From assembly GCA_025360455.1 (NCBI GenBank), contig JANYCF010000401.1:1-34941 (forward strand): 34,941 nucleotides of DNA, in the 5' to 3' direction. This DNA is from Opitutaceae bacterium (GTDB lineage: Bacteria > Verrucomicrobiota > Verrucomicrobiia > Opitutales > Opitutaceae). This document shows positions 7,448 to 16,087 of this stretch, one piece after another. Every line of letters starts with the position of its first letter. Within the stretch, counting starts at the first letter, position 1. A model generated the notes under the pieces. It was not told the origin of the DNA. It did no database searches and worked only from the letters and a program-made list of their open reading frames with translations. The position numbers were made by a program, and so were the translations under genes.

Positions 7448-8677
7448 TCAGACCAACACCGGCGCAGCCTTCTTCGCCTGGAAACCAAGCGCTTCCTTCA
7501 ACCAACTCCAGGCGCGCCGCAGACCAACGTCACACGTGCCGGAAATATGATAAGTGCGGGCGAAAAGTTCCTCGTGGCCGAGATACCGCGGTGGCAACAA
7601 CAGCAACGTGGAGTTTTTATCGGCCTTCGCATCATGTCCGAGTACTTCTGAATAGAAAATTCCGCGTCCAACCACCAATCCGTCTCGCGGTACGGCGACC
7701 TGTCGTTCGGGCAATACCATCCATGGCCGGAATTTCAAAACGAGTCCTCCTTCCGCCGCTTGGTGCAACCGGCCATAAGTACGCACCGGGACGCCTTCAA
7801 TCACGCTCCCGGTGAAAACCTTGTTGCCGTCCGCCAACAGCTGAAAGCGTTTGCGCCGTACCGTAAAATAATCCCAGCAAAACACTGAACCGAAAATCGT
7901 AAGCCGGAACGACCATCCCGCGACAAAATACGCGAACACGATAATAACCACCGAAAGCGTCGCGCCCACCACCGGATCAATAAACGCCGTCGCCGTCACG
8001 AGACCCAGCAAAGCCGTCCGTCCCGCCTTGAGCGCCGCATCGATCGCCCCCCACGGACTGAGCAAGATCAGCACCGTAATCGCATGACTCGCCACCCACA
8101 CGATGGCAAAAACCACCACCGTCAGCGGCACCATCACGATGTTCAGCAGCCAGCTCAGATCAAACGAAGCGACCGGTAACATCGCCAGACCCGTGGCATG
8201 AATTTCTACGCCGTCCATCCCCGAAGACTGCATGATTATCTTCGAACCGAGGGCGACCAGCGAAGGCACCACCGCCCCTGCCGCCACGAGCCCGCTCGCT
8301 TTGTTTTCAAAAGTTTCCAAAATATCCAGCGGCTTTTTCCAACCCGGGGGCAGCGTCGCGCCCAACGAATCTTTCGCCGCGACCGCTCCCACCGCCAAGA
8401 GACCTATCATCCAAAAACAGGGATTCGCAAACCAGGGCAGCGCGGCCTTCTCCTCGGGGGTGCTCGCCTTCACCCATTGATAAGCGCCCATGGCACTCAC
8501 GCCCAGCAGTGGTGAAATGGCGATGCCCGTCACTTGCGTGGCGAGCACCGCTAGCTCGAGCCCGGGCGTCTTGCCCTTCTTGGCTTCAGCGCTCGGCGCC
8601 GATGTCGCCGCGAGCAACGGCAGACTAAGCAACGGCAGACACATCAGCAACGCCACGAGGGGAGTAAAACGTTTCAT
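7448..8677 (-). CDS. Exported multi-pass membrane protein of unknown function
   Basis: A 409-residue protein. The start ATG at 8677 has a GGTGG sequence 5 bases upstream and opens a clear signal peptide (MKRFTPLVALLMCLPLLSLP, cleavage near LAATSA). Hydrophobic helices follow at about 43-66, 88-102, 128-146, 176-205 and 221-256. The last 150 residues are soluble (FRLTIFGSVFCWDYFTVRRKRF onward), with a beta-rich stretch around PWMVLPERQVAVPRDGLVVG. I do not recognise the family and see no enzyme motif. It stands alone, converging on the small lipoprotein gene. An upstream start at 8719 would add 14 residues before the signal peptide. Confidence 0.7.
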   Translation of the reverse strand: MKRFTPLVALLMCLPLLSLPLLAATSAPSAEAKKGKTPGLELAVLATQVTGIAISPLLGVSAMGAYQWVKASTPEEKAALPWFANPCFWMIGLLAVGAVAAKDSLGATLPPGWKKPLDILETFENKASGLVAAGAVVPSLVALGSKIIMQSSGMDGVEIHATGLAMLPVASFDLSWLLNIVMVPLTVVVFAIVWVASHAITVLILLSPWGAIDAALKAGRTALLGLVTATAFIDPVVGATLSVVIIVFAYFVAGWSFRLTIFGSVFCWDYFTVRRKRFQLLADGNKVFTGSVIEGVPVRTYGRLHQAAEGGLVLKFRPWMVLPERQVAVPRDGLVVGRGIFYSEVLGHDAKADKNSTLLLLPPRYLGHEELFARTYHISGTCDVGLRRAWSWLKEALGFQAKKAAPVLV

Positions 8678-8990
8678 GCCGCCACCATACTGAAATGAGC
8701 TTCTTTGGAAAGTCTGCAAATCAGGTTAAGCCATAAAAGCCCAGAGGGCCCACACCGGCCAACCTTGAAAATAATTATTTCCGCGTGACCTGTTTGCCCT
8801 AGGCCTAGTCGCACCCCAAAACGGAAACCAAATTCTATCCTGAAACTTCGTTGCCCCACCCAACTTCGATCACTCCTTGTCTCGAAAATAGCCAAAACGG
8901 CGAATGAGCACCCGAGTCAATTTGCTCAGGCGGGGCAGCCTTCCCTCACTTTACGTTGGCATCCTTGTCCCCGCCTGCTCTGCTCCCACC
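8678..8990. other. Intergenic region before the RNA methyltransferase gene
   Basis: A gap of 313 bases between two divergent genes. It includes an AT-rich patch near 8765-8785 that could carry a promoter. An alternative ATG at 8904 for the plus-strand gene lies inside it. No repeat or RNA gene is recognised. Confidence 0.4.
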
Positions 8991-9785
8991 ATGCCATTAA
9001 CCAAGGCCGACTTTTCCCGCCTCCGCTCCTTGCAGGATAAAAAACCCCGCGAATTCCTCGGCCTATTCGTCGTGGAGGGCGAGAAAGTCATCAGCGAACT
9101 GCTCGCCGTGAATTTCCCCTTCTCGGAAATCTACGCCACTGCTGATTGGAGTGGTAAACCACGTCCCGACGAGCCGCGTTCAGCAAAAGCAGGTTTACCC
9201 ACCGTTCAGCTGATCACCCCTGCCGAGATGGCCCGGATCAGCCACTACCCGACTCCCTCCTGCGTCCTCGCCGTCGGCCCAATCGAGCGCCCCGCGCTCG
9301 CACCCGGCGCACTCAACCACGGCCTCACCCTCGCGCTCGACGGCATTCAGGATCCCGGCAATGTCGGCACTCTGCTTCGCATCGCCGACTGGTTTGCCTT
9401 CGAGCGCGTGCTCCTCTCCCCCGATTGCGCGGATCTGTTTTCCCAGAAAGTCATCAACGCCAGCATGGGCTCCTTCGCCCGCGTGCAAGCGTTCACGGCT
9501 CCACTCGCCGACGCCCTCGCCACCACGACCGCACCCATTCTCGGCTGCGATCTGCAAGGCGAAGATGTCCACACGCTCAAACCCCTCCGCGACGCCGTCG
9601 TCGTGCTCGGCAGTGAAGGCCGCGGGCTCTCCTCCGCCGTGAAGCAACTGGTCACGGATTACGTGACCATCCCATGCTACGGCGACAAGTGCGGACGCCT
9701 TGGCGGCGGCGCCGAATCCCTCAACGCCGCCGTCGCCGCCGCCATCGTCTGCGACAACCTCCGGCGAGTGACAGGGAGAAAGTAG
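8991..9785 (+). CDS. TrmH/SpoU-family RNA 2'-O-methyltransferase
   Basis: A 264-residue SPOUT-class enzyme that would use S-adenosylmethionine to methylate a ribose 2'-hydroxyl in rRNA or tRNA. All three SpoU motifs are visible: LDGIQDPGNVGTLLRIAD (117-134), VVLGSEGRGLS (204-214) and LGGGAESLNAAVAAAI (237-252). The N-terminal substrate-binding part begins with the usual RLRSLQDKKPRE and FVVEGEKVI. The upstream ATG at 8904 would add 29 residues not found in the family, so 8991 is used. In motif 3 the usual IPM is replaced by TIPCYGDKCG, and IPC-to-LGGG spacing is a little long. The RNA target cannot be read from sequence. It stands alone on the plus strand. Confidence 0.9.
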   Translation: MPLTKADFSRLRSLQDKKPREFLGLFVVEGEKVISELLAVNFPFSEIYATADWSGKPRPDEPRSAKAGLPTVQLITPAEMARISHYPTPSCVLAVGPIERPALAPGALNHGLTLALDGIQDPGNVGTLLRIADWFAFERVLLSPDCADLFSQKVINASMGSFARVQAFTAPLADALATTTAPILGCDLQGEDVHTLKPLRDAVVVLGSEGRGLSSAVKQLVTDYVTIPCYGDKCGRLGGGAESLNAAVAAAIVCDNLRRVTGRK

Positions 9786-9942
9786 TTTAATAGACTACAA
9801 ATTCAGCCCCGACAGAAACTGTAAATTGATTGAAGGAGTTTCAGCCGTCGCGGTGTTATTCTACCGAACACTTCATCACAAAAGCTGCAAATTTTTCCGG
9901 CAACTGTACAACACCCTCCCGGATCAATCACTTTTATCCCGT

Positions 9943-10389
9943 ATGAAATCATCTCTCAAAAAGCTAAGCTATCTCGCCCTTCTCTTATTGGCCACTATCA
10001 GCCTGACAGGGGCCGCCGAAGTCCGCATTGAGCGATTCAAGGAGGGCGATTGGGAAGATGACATCGGTTACCGCCAAGCGGTCCGCGTCGGACAGCTCCT
10101 TTATATTTCCGGCGCCGCCGCGAGTGGCACCATGCCCGAGGCGGTGCGCGGCATTTACGACAGCCTCGAGAAAACCCTGAAGGCCCATGGGTTGACCTTC
10201 AAAAACGTTGTCAAAGAAAACGCCTACACGACCAACCTCGACGCCCTCAAAGCCAATCAAGCGCTCCGTCGGAGTTATTACGGAAAAGATTTTCCCGCCG
10301 CTACCTGGGTGCAGGTCGCCCGCCTGTATGACGCCGAACATGTGCTCGAAGTGGAACTCATCGCGGTGTTCCCGGAGGAAAAAAATTAA
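9943..10389 (+). CDS. Exported RidA/YjgF-like protein
   Basis: A 148-residue protein with a signal peptide (MKSSLKKLSYLALLLLATIS, cleavage near LTGAAE) followed by one RidA/YjgF/YER057c domain. Seen motifs are YRQAVRVGQLLYISGAAA, IYDSLEKTLKAHGLTFKNVV, NAYTTNLDAL and a strand VLEVELIAVF. Cytosolic RidA deaminates reactive enamine/imine intermediates. In this protein the export signal would put it in the periplasm, so the role is probably different. The arginine of the canonical RidA active site is not evident near the end (QVARLYDAEHVLEVE). An upstream in-frame start at 9826 adds a tail incompatible with export. The next gene is 133 bases downstream, beyond a strong hairpin. Confidence 0.85.
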   Translation: MKSSLKKLSYLALLLLATISLTGAAEVRIERFKEGDWEDDIGYRQAVRVGQLLYISGAAASGTMPEAVRGIYDSLEKTLKAHGLTFKNVVKENAYTTNLDALKANQALRRSYYGKDFPAATWVQVARLYDAEHVLEVELIAVFPEEKN

Positions 10390-10435
10390 GCACTACGATA
10401 ACCAAATGCCCCGGAAAAGCTCCTGTTTTCTGTCC

Positions 10436-10473
10436 ATTGAGGCATTCACTGTAGGAGCAGTGAATGCCTCAAT
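10436..10473. terminator. Perfect 16-bp hairpin
   Basis: Arms ATTGAGGCATTCACTG (10436-10451) and its exact reverse complement (10458-10473) around a six-base loop. It lies between the RidA-like gene and the hydrolase gene. The 3' side is AAAATTAAG rather than a T-run, so it may be a terminator of unusual form, a processing site or a small palindromic repeat. Confidence 0.5.
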
Positions 10474-10522
10474 AAAATTAAGATCGCATCATAAAGCCGC
10501 TCCGACAACAGACAAACTGTCC

Positions 10523-11407
10523 ATGAATCTCAACAAATCACACCTCTCCCTTGTCGTACTTGTAAACCTGTTCGTCGCCACTTTCGCAATGGCCAACGAA
10601 CCGACTGCTACAATTTTTAACTGCGATCACTCCGCACCGCTGAACGTGAAAGAAATCGGCTGCGAGACCCGTCGCGCGGCCTTGATCCGTGACCTCACCT
10701 TCACGCCCACCGACCAGCCGGTGAAGGCCTACCTCGTCTCTCCAGCCTCCGGCACCGGACCGTACGCTGCCATCCTCTACGTCCATTGGCTCGGCGAACC
10801 AGCCACGACCAACCGCACCGAATTTCTCGACGAAGCCGTGACCCTCGCCGGACGTGGCGTGGTTTCGTTGCTCATCGACACGATGTGGGCCGAACCCCAG
10901 TGGTATAAAAATCGAATTCCCGAAGAAGATCACGCCCACGCCATCAAACAGGTCATCGAAATTCGCCGCGCGATGGATTTATTGGTCAACCAACCTAATC
11001 TTGACCTGAAGCGCGTCGCCTTCGTCGGCCACGATTTCGGCGCCATGTACGGCATGATCGCCAGCGCCAACGATCGCCGCGCGAAAACTTATGTCTTCAT
11101 GGCCGGCACTCCACACTTCATCGATTGGTTTCTCTTCGCCAACCAGCCCAAAGACCTTGCCGCCTATCGCGCGCAACTCGCCCCGCTCGATCCGGTGAAC
11201 TTCGTCAGCCACCTCGCGCCCGCCTCCGTATTCTTCCAATTCGCCAACCAGGACCAGTATGTCAGCGCCACCCAAGCCGCAGAATTCTACGCGGCTGCCG
11301 GCCCACGCAAACAAATGGCTACCTACAAAGCCGGCCACGATTTGCACACCGCCGAAGTCGCCGCCGATCGGGTCGCGTGGCTCAGCCGTGAGCTGGAATT
11401 AAAATAA
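10523..11407 (+). CDS. Exported alpha/beta hydrolase with an aspartate nucleophile
   Basis: A 294-residue protein with a signal peptide (residues 1-24, cut near FAMANE) and an alpha/beta-hydrolase fold related to the dienelactone-hydrolase group. The nucleophile elbow is VAFVGHDFGAMYG (166-178): the usual serine or cysteine is D171, as in haloalkane dehalogenases and epoxide hydrolases. Candidate partners are D244 (ANQDQYVS) and H272 or H275 (AGHDLHTAE). An oxyanion-type strand AILYVHWLG occurs at 83-91. The substrate is unknown. The frame stays open further upstream over the RidA-like gene, but ATG 10523 gives the export signal. Fold is confident, chemistry inferred. Confidence 0.85.
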   Translation: MNLNKSHLSLVVLVNLFVATFAMANEPTATIFNCDHSAPLNVKEIGCETRRAALIRDLTFTPTDQPVKAYLVSPASGTGPYAAILYVHWLGEPATTNRTEFLDEAVTLAGRGVVSLLIDTMWAEPQWYKNRIPEEDHAHAIKQVIEIRRAMDLLVNQPNLDLKRVAFVGHDFGAMYGMIASANDRRAKTYVFMAGTPHFIDWFLFANQPKDLAAYRAQLAPLDPVNFVSHLAPASVFFQFANQDQYVSATQAAEFYAAAGPRKQMATYKAGHDLHTAEVAADRVAWLSRELELK

Positions 11408-11429
11408 CTTCCACCGTACGCACCGGCCC

Positions 11430-12455
11430 TCAGTCGTACTTCACACCCACCGCAGCCAGCCAGGCATCCATGATCGTGGCGTTGCCCAGCATATCGGCCC
11501 AAGTCACGAGCGGCACTTCGCGAGCACCCCGCGCGAGAGCTTCGGCAATGGCATCAGCTTCGTACGCGTAGAGGCCCACCCCGGGACTGGTAATCACGAT
11601 TTTCTCCGGTGTACTCGCGCCAGAACGATGAACAAAAATTTCCTCCGCCTTGCCCTCCAGCCCCGGCGTGAACGGATTGGGCACGTCGATCCAGCCCTTC
11701 GTCCCATAAATCTGCGCGGAATTGTCATTCAACACCAGTGAGCCGCAGGAAAGTTCAGCCGATAGCCCACCCGGATATTGGGCCACCGCTGTAGCAAAAT
11801 CATCGGTCCCCACGGCCGGATGGATATGCCCGGTGCCCTGAAACTCCAGCGGATCGGCAAACGCCTTGCCCAAGGTCGCGCCAGCAATGTGCCGCGAAAA
11901 CGACACCGGATAACAACCGAGATCCAAAATCGACCCACCGCCCAATTCCTTTTTAAACATCCGGTGTTCCGGATCGAAATGGCACAGCACATTGAACGAC
12001 GCCCGGATAAGACGCAGTTCGCCGATAATTCCACTGCGTACCAACTCCACGATTTTCAAAGTCTGCGGATGGAAACGATACATGTACGCTTCCATGAGCA
12101 GCACGTTGTGCTTTCTGGCGGCATCGATGATCAGCTGGGTATCGGTGCGGTTCAGGGTGAGTGGTTTTTCGCAGAGAATATGTTTGCCCGCCTGCGCCGC
12201 TTTGATGGCCCATTCCTTGTGCAACGGATGCGGCGTACCGATGTAGACCGCCTGCACCTCGGGATCGGCGAGCAACGCTTCATAGCTCCCGTGCGCGCGG
12301 GCCCCGCCGAAATCCTGCGCAAATTTCTCCGCATCCGCCAGCTGGCGTGCGCCCACCGCGACGAGCCGTCCGGTTTTTGACTGCAGCAGATCGGTGACAA
12401 ATTTCCGCGCGATCCAGCCCGTCGTGATGATACCCCAATTAAGTTTCGTGGTCAT
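11430..12455 (-). CDS. Gfo/Idh/MocA-family NAD(P)-dependent oxidoreductase
   Basis: A 341-residue protein with an N-terminal Rossmann fold (WGIITTGWIARKFV, 7-20), a second-strand region LVAVGARQLADAEKFA and the family hallmark CEKPLT at 95-100. In the C-terminal substrate domain, GGGSILDLGCYPVSF (172-186) carries the usual D and Y positions. Members oxidise or reduce sugars, inositol or related polyols using NAD(P). No sugar transport or catabolic neighbour is present, so the substrate is unknown. It converges on the hydrolase gene with a 22-base gap. ATG 12455. Highly typical length and composition. Confidence 0.9.
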   Translation of the reverse strand: MTTKLNWGIITTGWIARKFVTDLLQSKTGRLVAVGARQLADAEKFAQDFGGARAHGSYEALLADPEVQAVYIGTPHPLHKEWAIKAAQAGKHILCEKPLTLNRTDTQLIIDAARKHNVLLMEAYMYRFHPQTLKIVELVRSGIIGELRLIRASFNVLCHFDPEHRMFKKELGGGSILDLGCYPVSFSRHIAGATLGKAFADPLEFQGTGHIHPAVGTDDFATAVAQYPGGLSAELSCGSLVLNDNSAQIYGTKGWIDVPNPFTPGLEGKAEEIFVHRSGASTPEKIVITSPGVGLYAYEADAIAEALARGAREVPLVTWADMLGNATIMDAWLAAVGVKYD

Positions 12456-12574
12456 GTCTAAGGAAGGAGACGCTCCGTCCAGCCCTCGTCAACCTTCACC
12501 GAATGCTTATCTATGCATACAAAACTATAAACACATCAACCCTTACCGGCCTGCTCGGGCAGCTGATTTTAAAT

Positions 12575-13477
12575 TCAGCCCACCGGTTCGATGTGTACGA
12601 TCACGTCGCTAATCGAATGGGCAGCGGAAGCGACCAACGCATCCTTCACCGCATGCGCAATGGTGTGCCCCTCTCGCACCGTAAGCGTGCCCTCGACGCG
12701 CACTTGGATATCCACGAGATGGCTGAGCCCGCTTTTTCGCACGCGTACTTTGTGCAGCTCGATCACCCCGGGCACCGCGAGAGCAATCCCGCGAATTTCA
12801 TTTTCTAATTTCTCCGGCGCCGCCGCATCCATCACGTCGCCCAGCGCCTTGGTGAACATGCCAAACCCATTGAAAGCAATAATCACGCACGCGAACAATG
12901 CGGCCCAATCATCGGCGGTCTCCCAGCCTTTGCCGCCCCATAAGGCGATGCTGATACCGACAAACGCCGCCGCCGAAGTCATCGCATCCGACCAATGATG
13001 CATCGCCTCGATACCCAGCGCCGTACTCCCCACCTCTTCGCCGGCCACGCCCATTCGGCGGGAGAACCAAGTCTTGGCGACGATCACCCCGGCCAGCACC
13101 AACAGTGTCCACCACTCCGGACCTTGGTGCGGAGTGCGAATTTCATGCACCGCCGATGAAGCCACCCAGCCCGCCATGGCAAAAACAAACAACGCCACGA
13201 TAAGCCCGGCGAGCGGTTCCGCCTTGCCGTGACCATACGGATGATTGGCATCGGGTGGTCGGGCCGCCACGCGAAAACCTGCCCACACGAGAGTGGACGA
13301 AAGAATATCGAGCATCGACTCCGCGGCGTCCGCAATCAGCGCATAGGTATGACCAAAGATACCGCCGGCCAATTTCACGGCCGCCAAAATCGCATTCAGC
13401 AAAATTCCGCGGAGCACCAGTCGGGCGCTATCATTCGCGCGTCGTGCGGTGCGGGCATGAGTGTCGGGTGGAGTCAC
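12575..13477 (-). CDS. CDF-family divalent cation efflux transporter
   Basis: A 300-residue inner-membrane transporter with six predicted helices and a C-terminal cytoplasmic metal-binding domain (about 220-300). The metal site is seen as ADAAESMLD (49-57) in helix 2 and HHWSDA (160-165) in helix 5, plus the loop HPYGHGKAE (79-87). CDF proteins exchange Zn, Fe, Co or Mn for protons; the DxxxS/HxxxD form does not fix the metal. The start is GTG at 13477, preceded by AAGG seven bases upstream. A longer frame from 13648 would run through a dispersed palindrome and encodes an arginine-rich tail, so it is rejected. No metal-responsive regulator is adjacent. Confidence 0.88.
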   Translation of the reverse strand: MTPPDTHARTARRANDSARLVLRGILLNAILAAVKLAGGIFGHTYALIADAAESMLDILSSTLVWAGFRVAARPPDANHPYGHGKAEPLAGLIVALFVFAMAGWVASSAVHEIRTPHQGPEWWTLLVLAGVIVAKTWFSRRMGVAGEEVGSTALGIEAMHHWSDAMTSAAAFVGISIALWGGKGWETADDWAALFACVIIAFNGFGMFTKALGDVMDAAAPEKLENEIRGIALAVPGVIELHKVRVRKSGLSHLVDIQVRVEGTLTVREGHTIAHAVKDALVASAAHSISDVIVHIEPVG

Positions 13478-13799
13478 TGCACTACCTTGGCGACAACCGG
13501 CACCAGCACAAGCCTGTCTCACGATCGAAAACTTTTCTGTTTCTTCGCCATTGCCAGAGGGTCGATGCTTGTCGGAAAGCGGACAATTGAAACGGTAGGC
13601 CAGCGTGCTTGCACGCGCCCGACACGACCGCGAGGCGCGTGCAAGCACGCTGGCCTACGAAATAATACCAAAACTCCTCTGCCTTTTAACAATCGGAAAA
13701 CATGAGGAACCACATTCTACTACCGTTTCCACCCACGCAGCTGCACTCCGTAAAGTCAGTTGACCCGGCAGCCCGCTGTTCTAACTTCCCCTCACTCCC
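13478..13799. other. Divergent intergenic region containing a palindromic repeat
   Basis: A gap of 322 bases between the CDF transporter (minus) and the ACT protein (plus). Its main feature is the 64-base palindrome at 13595-13658. The remainder shows no gene; promoters for both flanking genes must lie here. Confidence 0.5.
13595..13658. repeat. 23-bp perfect inverted repeat (REP-like palindrome)
   Basis: Arms at 13595-13617 (starts GTAGGCCAGCGTGCTTGCAC) and 13636-13658 are exact reverse complements around an 18-base centre. This is the form of a dispersed REP/MITE-like element rather than a terminator, since no T-run follows and it lies in a divergent gap. Confidence 0.75.
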
Positions 13800-14255
13800 A
13801 TGGCAGACACCACCACCCCTGTCGCGACCGACCCCGTCAGACAATTCTCCGTCTTCATTGAGAGCCGCGTCGGCCGCCTCTTTGATCTTGTCGCTCTGCT
13901 CACCGCCCACGATGTGCACATCATGGCGCTCACGACCATCGATGCCTCGGACACCGCGATCGACCGGATGATCGTCGATGATCCGGACCGTGCCCGCGAA
14001 CTGTTGGCCGCAAATAATTTCGCCTACACGGAATGCGACGTTCTCGCCGTCGAATTCGGCGATGGCACCCAGTTGAAGCATATTCTCGGCGCACTCCTCG
14101 CCGTCGAGGTGAACATCCACTACACGTATGCGTTCATCCTCCGGCCCGAGGGCAAATCGGCGATCGCGATCCATTGCGAGGATAACGAAGTGGCCGCGCA
14201 ATCCGTCAACAGCCGCGGTTTCAAAGTGCTCACCCAACGCGATATTTCGCGCTGA
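13800..14255 (+). CDS. ACT-domain regulatory protein
   Basis: A 151-residue cytosolic protein with two ACT-like halves: FSVFIESRVGRLFDLVALLT with a following VHIMALTTIDASD, and a second unit from LAVEFGDGTQLKHILGALLA to FILRPEGKSAIAIH. ACT domains bind amino acids or similar small ligands and control enzymes of their metabolism. This stand-alone form resembles acetolactate-synthase small-subunit-type or general ACT sensors, but no partner enzyme is nearby. ATG at 13800 follows a CCCCTCACTCCC leader without a ribosome-binding site. Domain call confident, role unknown. Confidence 0.85.
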   Translation: MADTTTPVATDPVRQFSVFIESRVGRLFDLVALLTAHDVHIMALTTIDASDTAIDRMIVDDPDRARELLAANNFAYTECDVLAVEFGDGTQLKHILGALLAVEVNIHYTYAFILRPEGKSAIAIHCEDNEVAAQSVNSRGFKVLTQRDISR

Positions 14256-14276
14256 AACCTGACGGCAGCCAATAAG

Positions 14277-14294
14277 GCGGGCGAAAGCGCCCGC
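14277..14294. terminator. Short GC hairpin after the ACT gene
   Basis: GCGGGCG (14277-14283), loop AAAG, CGCCCGC (14288-14294), 22 bases after the ACT gene stop. The sequence TCTCCTGTTC follows, which is only weakly T-rich. Possible terminator. Confidence 0.4.
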
Positions 14295-14437
14295 TCTCCT
14301 GTTCGCCACGCGGTCAGCCAAGGAAACGCAGCCCGTCGCGCTTGCGATCTGCCCGTCAAAAAGCGCCCGCCGGCCAAAAGCGCTTTGCCAATGGAGCCTA
14401 TGCCCGACCAACATAGCCCTGACGTACGCGTTTCCCC

Positions 14438-16087
14438 ATGAATACTAAAACCCGCCTAGCCCTGTTGTTTGGGCTGCTCTTGCTCGCCTTTGGGGCGACA
14501 GTCTTGAGTTTGCGCGTATGGTATGCCCGTGAGGCCGATCGGATGTTGGTCAATCTGCAACACGAACGCCGGGCGTTGCTCGAACAAGTCCTGCAGCTCA
14601 CCTCCCAATCATTGCGAAACTTCGCCACTGATTATTCCAACTGGGACGAGATGCTGGCCTTTGTACACAGTGGAGATCCGGCCTGGGCGACCATCAATAT
14701 CGACGCCAGTCTGCAAACTTTCAATGTCCAGGCCGCTTGGGTGCTGCGCACCGACGGCTCGCTCGTTTACGGCGCCACCCGCCAGCTCAGTGAGGTGCAC
14801 CCCACTCCGCCGTTTCCTCTCGAGCCCGTTCTGGCAAAAATGCGCGTGGAGAAATTCGCGCACTTCTTCGTCGCAGTCCCGGCCGGGCTACTCGAAATCC
14901 GCACCGCCCCGATCCAGCCTTCCTCCGATGTCCGCCGCGACTCCGAGGCCCAAGGCTGGCTCCTCATCGGCCAACTCTGGAACTCCGCGTATCTGAAAAC
15001 ACTCACGAGCGTGCTCGATAGTGAACTCAGTTTGCTCGCTCCCGATGGCGCACCTGATCCATCCTCCAGCAAACCCGGCATCCACCTCCGACAAAATCTC
15101 ACCGGCTGGGATGGGCACATCGTCCAAGTGATGCAGCTCGATTACCACCCGGAATCCTTACTCGCCCCCCTCGAAAACGACCAATTGGAAATGGTTCTTT
15201 TCTGCTGTTTCGGTTGTGCAGCCATTATTTTCATCTTCGCCGGTGTCTCCCGCTGGGTGATCAAGCCGCTGCGCCAACTCGAACTCAGCATGGCGACTCA
15301 ATCCTCCGTACCCCTCGCAGGATTAAGCAAACAAACCGATGAGTTCGGCCGGCTTGCGCAACTCGTTACCTCCTCCTTCAACCGTCGCGCCACCCTCGAA
15401 CTCACGGTCGATTATCACAAAAAAACTGAAATTGCCCTGCGGCAGAGTGAAGAGCAAGTCCGCCTCTCCGCCGCATTACGTGCCCGGCTTGCCCGTGATC
15501 TACACGATCACGTTATCCAATCCATTTACGCCACGGGGCTCGGACTGGAAAGCATCCGGCGTACGCTGTCCACCGACCCCCTCGTCGCCGAGCAACATCT
15601 CGAAGCCGTCCGGCAAACGCTCAATCAACTTATCCGGGAAATCCGCAGTTTCATCACCGGGCTGGAGCCGGAAGCCACCCAGCCCACCCCCAATTTCGCG
15701 CAGGCTTTGCAAACCCTCGCCACTACGCTGCAATCGCTCCACCCCATCCACATCGAGCTAAACCTCGATCCCCAAGTCGCCGTCCGACTCAGCCCGCAGG
15801 AAGAAGTCCACGCGCTGCAAATTGTGCGGGAGGGCGTGAGCAACGCCCTGCGTCACGGCAACGCCACCCAGATTGATCTTCGGCTTTTGGATGTGGCCGG
15901 AGTGAGTCTGCTCCAAATCGAAGACAATGGCTGCGGCTTTGATCTCGCCACGGTAACGGGTCGTGGTAGCGGCCTGAGCAATCTCACCGCCCGTGCCCAA
16001 GAAATGGGCGCCACCCTCCGCATCGATTCTGCTCCCGGTGATGGCACTCGCCTCAATCTCCGATTCCATCAAGCTCCCCTCACATGA
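14438..16087 (+). CDS. Membrane sensor histidine kinase (CHASE4, HisKA_3 / NarX-type)
   Basis: A 549-residue sensor. Helices at about 7-27 and 249-275 frame an extracytoplasmic CHASE4-like domain whose signature DYSNWDEMLAFV is at 65-76. A HAMP-like linker follows (VIKPLRQLELSM, 274-285), then an H-box of the HisKA_3 class, LARDLHDHVIQSIYATGL (351-368), with H356 as phosphorylation site. The ATPase domain has an N-box EGVSNALRHG (465-474), G1 DNGCGFD (496-502) and G2 GRGSGLSNL (508-516). It should phosphorylate the NarL-type regulator that overlaps its stop by four bases (ATGA, 16084-16087). The signal is unknown. ATG 14438. Confidence 0.92.
   Translation: MNTKTRLALLFGLLLLAFGATVLSLRVWYAREADRMLVNLQHERRALLEQVLQLTSQSLRNFATDYSNWDEMLAFVHSGDPAWATINIDASLQTFNVQAAWVLRTDGSLVYGATRQLSEVHPTPPFPLEPVLAKMRVEKFAHFFVAVPAGLLEIRTAPIQPSSDVRRDSEAQGWLLIGQLWNSAYLKTLTSVLDSELSLLAPDGAPDPSSSKPGIHLRQNLTGWDGHIVQVMQLDYHPESLLAPLENDQLEMVLFCCFGCAAIIFIFAGVSRWVIKPLRQLELSMATQSSVPLAGLSKQTDEFGRLAQLVTSSFNRRATLELTVDYHKKTEIALRQSEEQVRLSAALRARLARDLHDHVIQSIYATGLGLESIRRTLSTDPLVAEQHLEAVRQTLNQLIREIRSFITGLEPEATQPTPNFAQALQTLATTLQSLHPIHIELNLDPQVAVRLSPQEEVHALQIVREGVSNALRHGNATQIDLRLLDVAGVSLLQIEDNGCGFDLATVTGRGSGLSNLTARAQEMGATLRIDSAPGDGTRLNLRFHQAPLT

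Noticed and set aside
10208-10522. N-terminal extension of the hydrolase over the RidA-like gene
   Set aside because: The frame is open but out of frame with RidA, lacks hydrolase features, and the signal peptide begins at 10523.
13478-13648. N-terminal extension of the CDF transporter
   Set aside because: Runs through a palindrome, while GTG 13477 has a good AAGG site and gives the usual family length.
13686-14414. 242-codon minus-strand frame
   Set aside because: Antisense of the ACT-domain gene; composition typical of a shadow frame.
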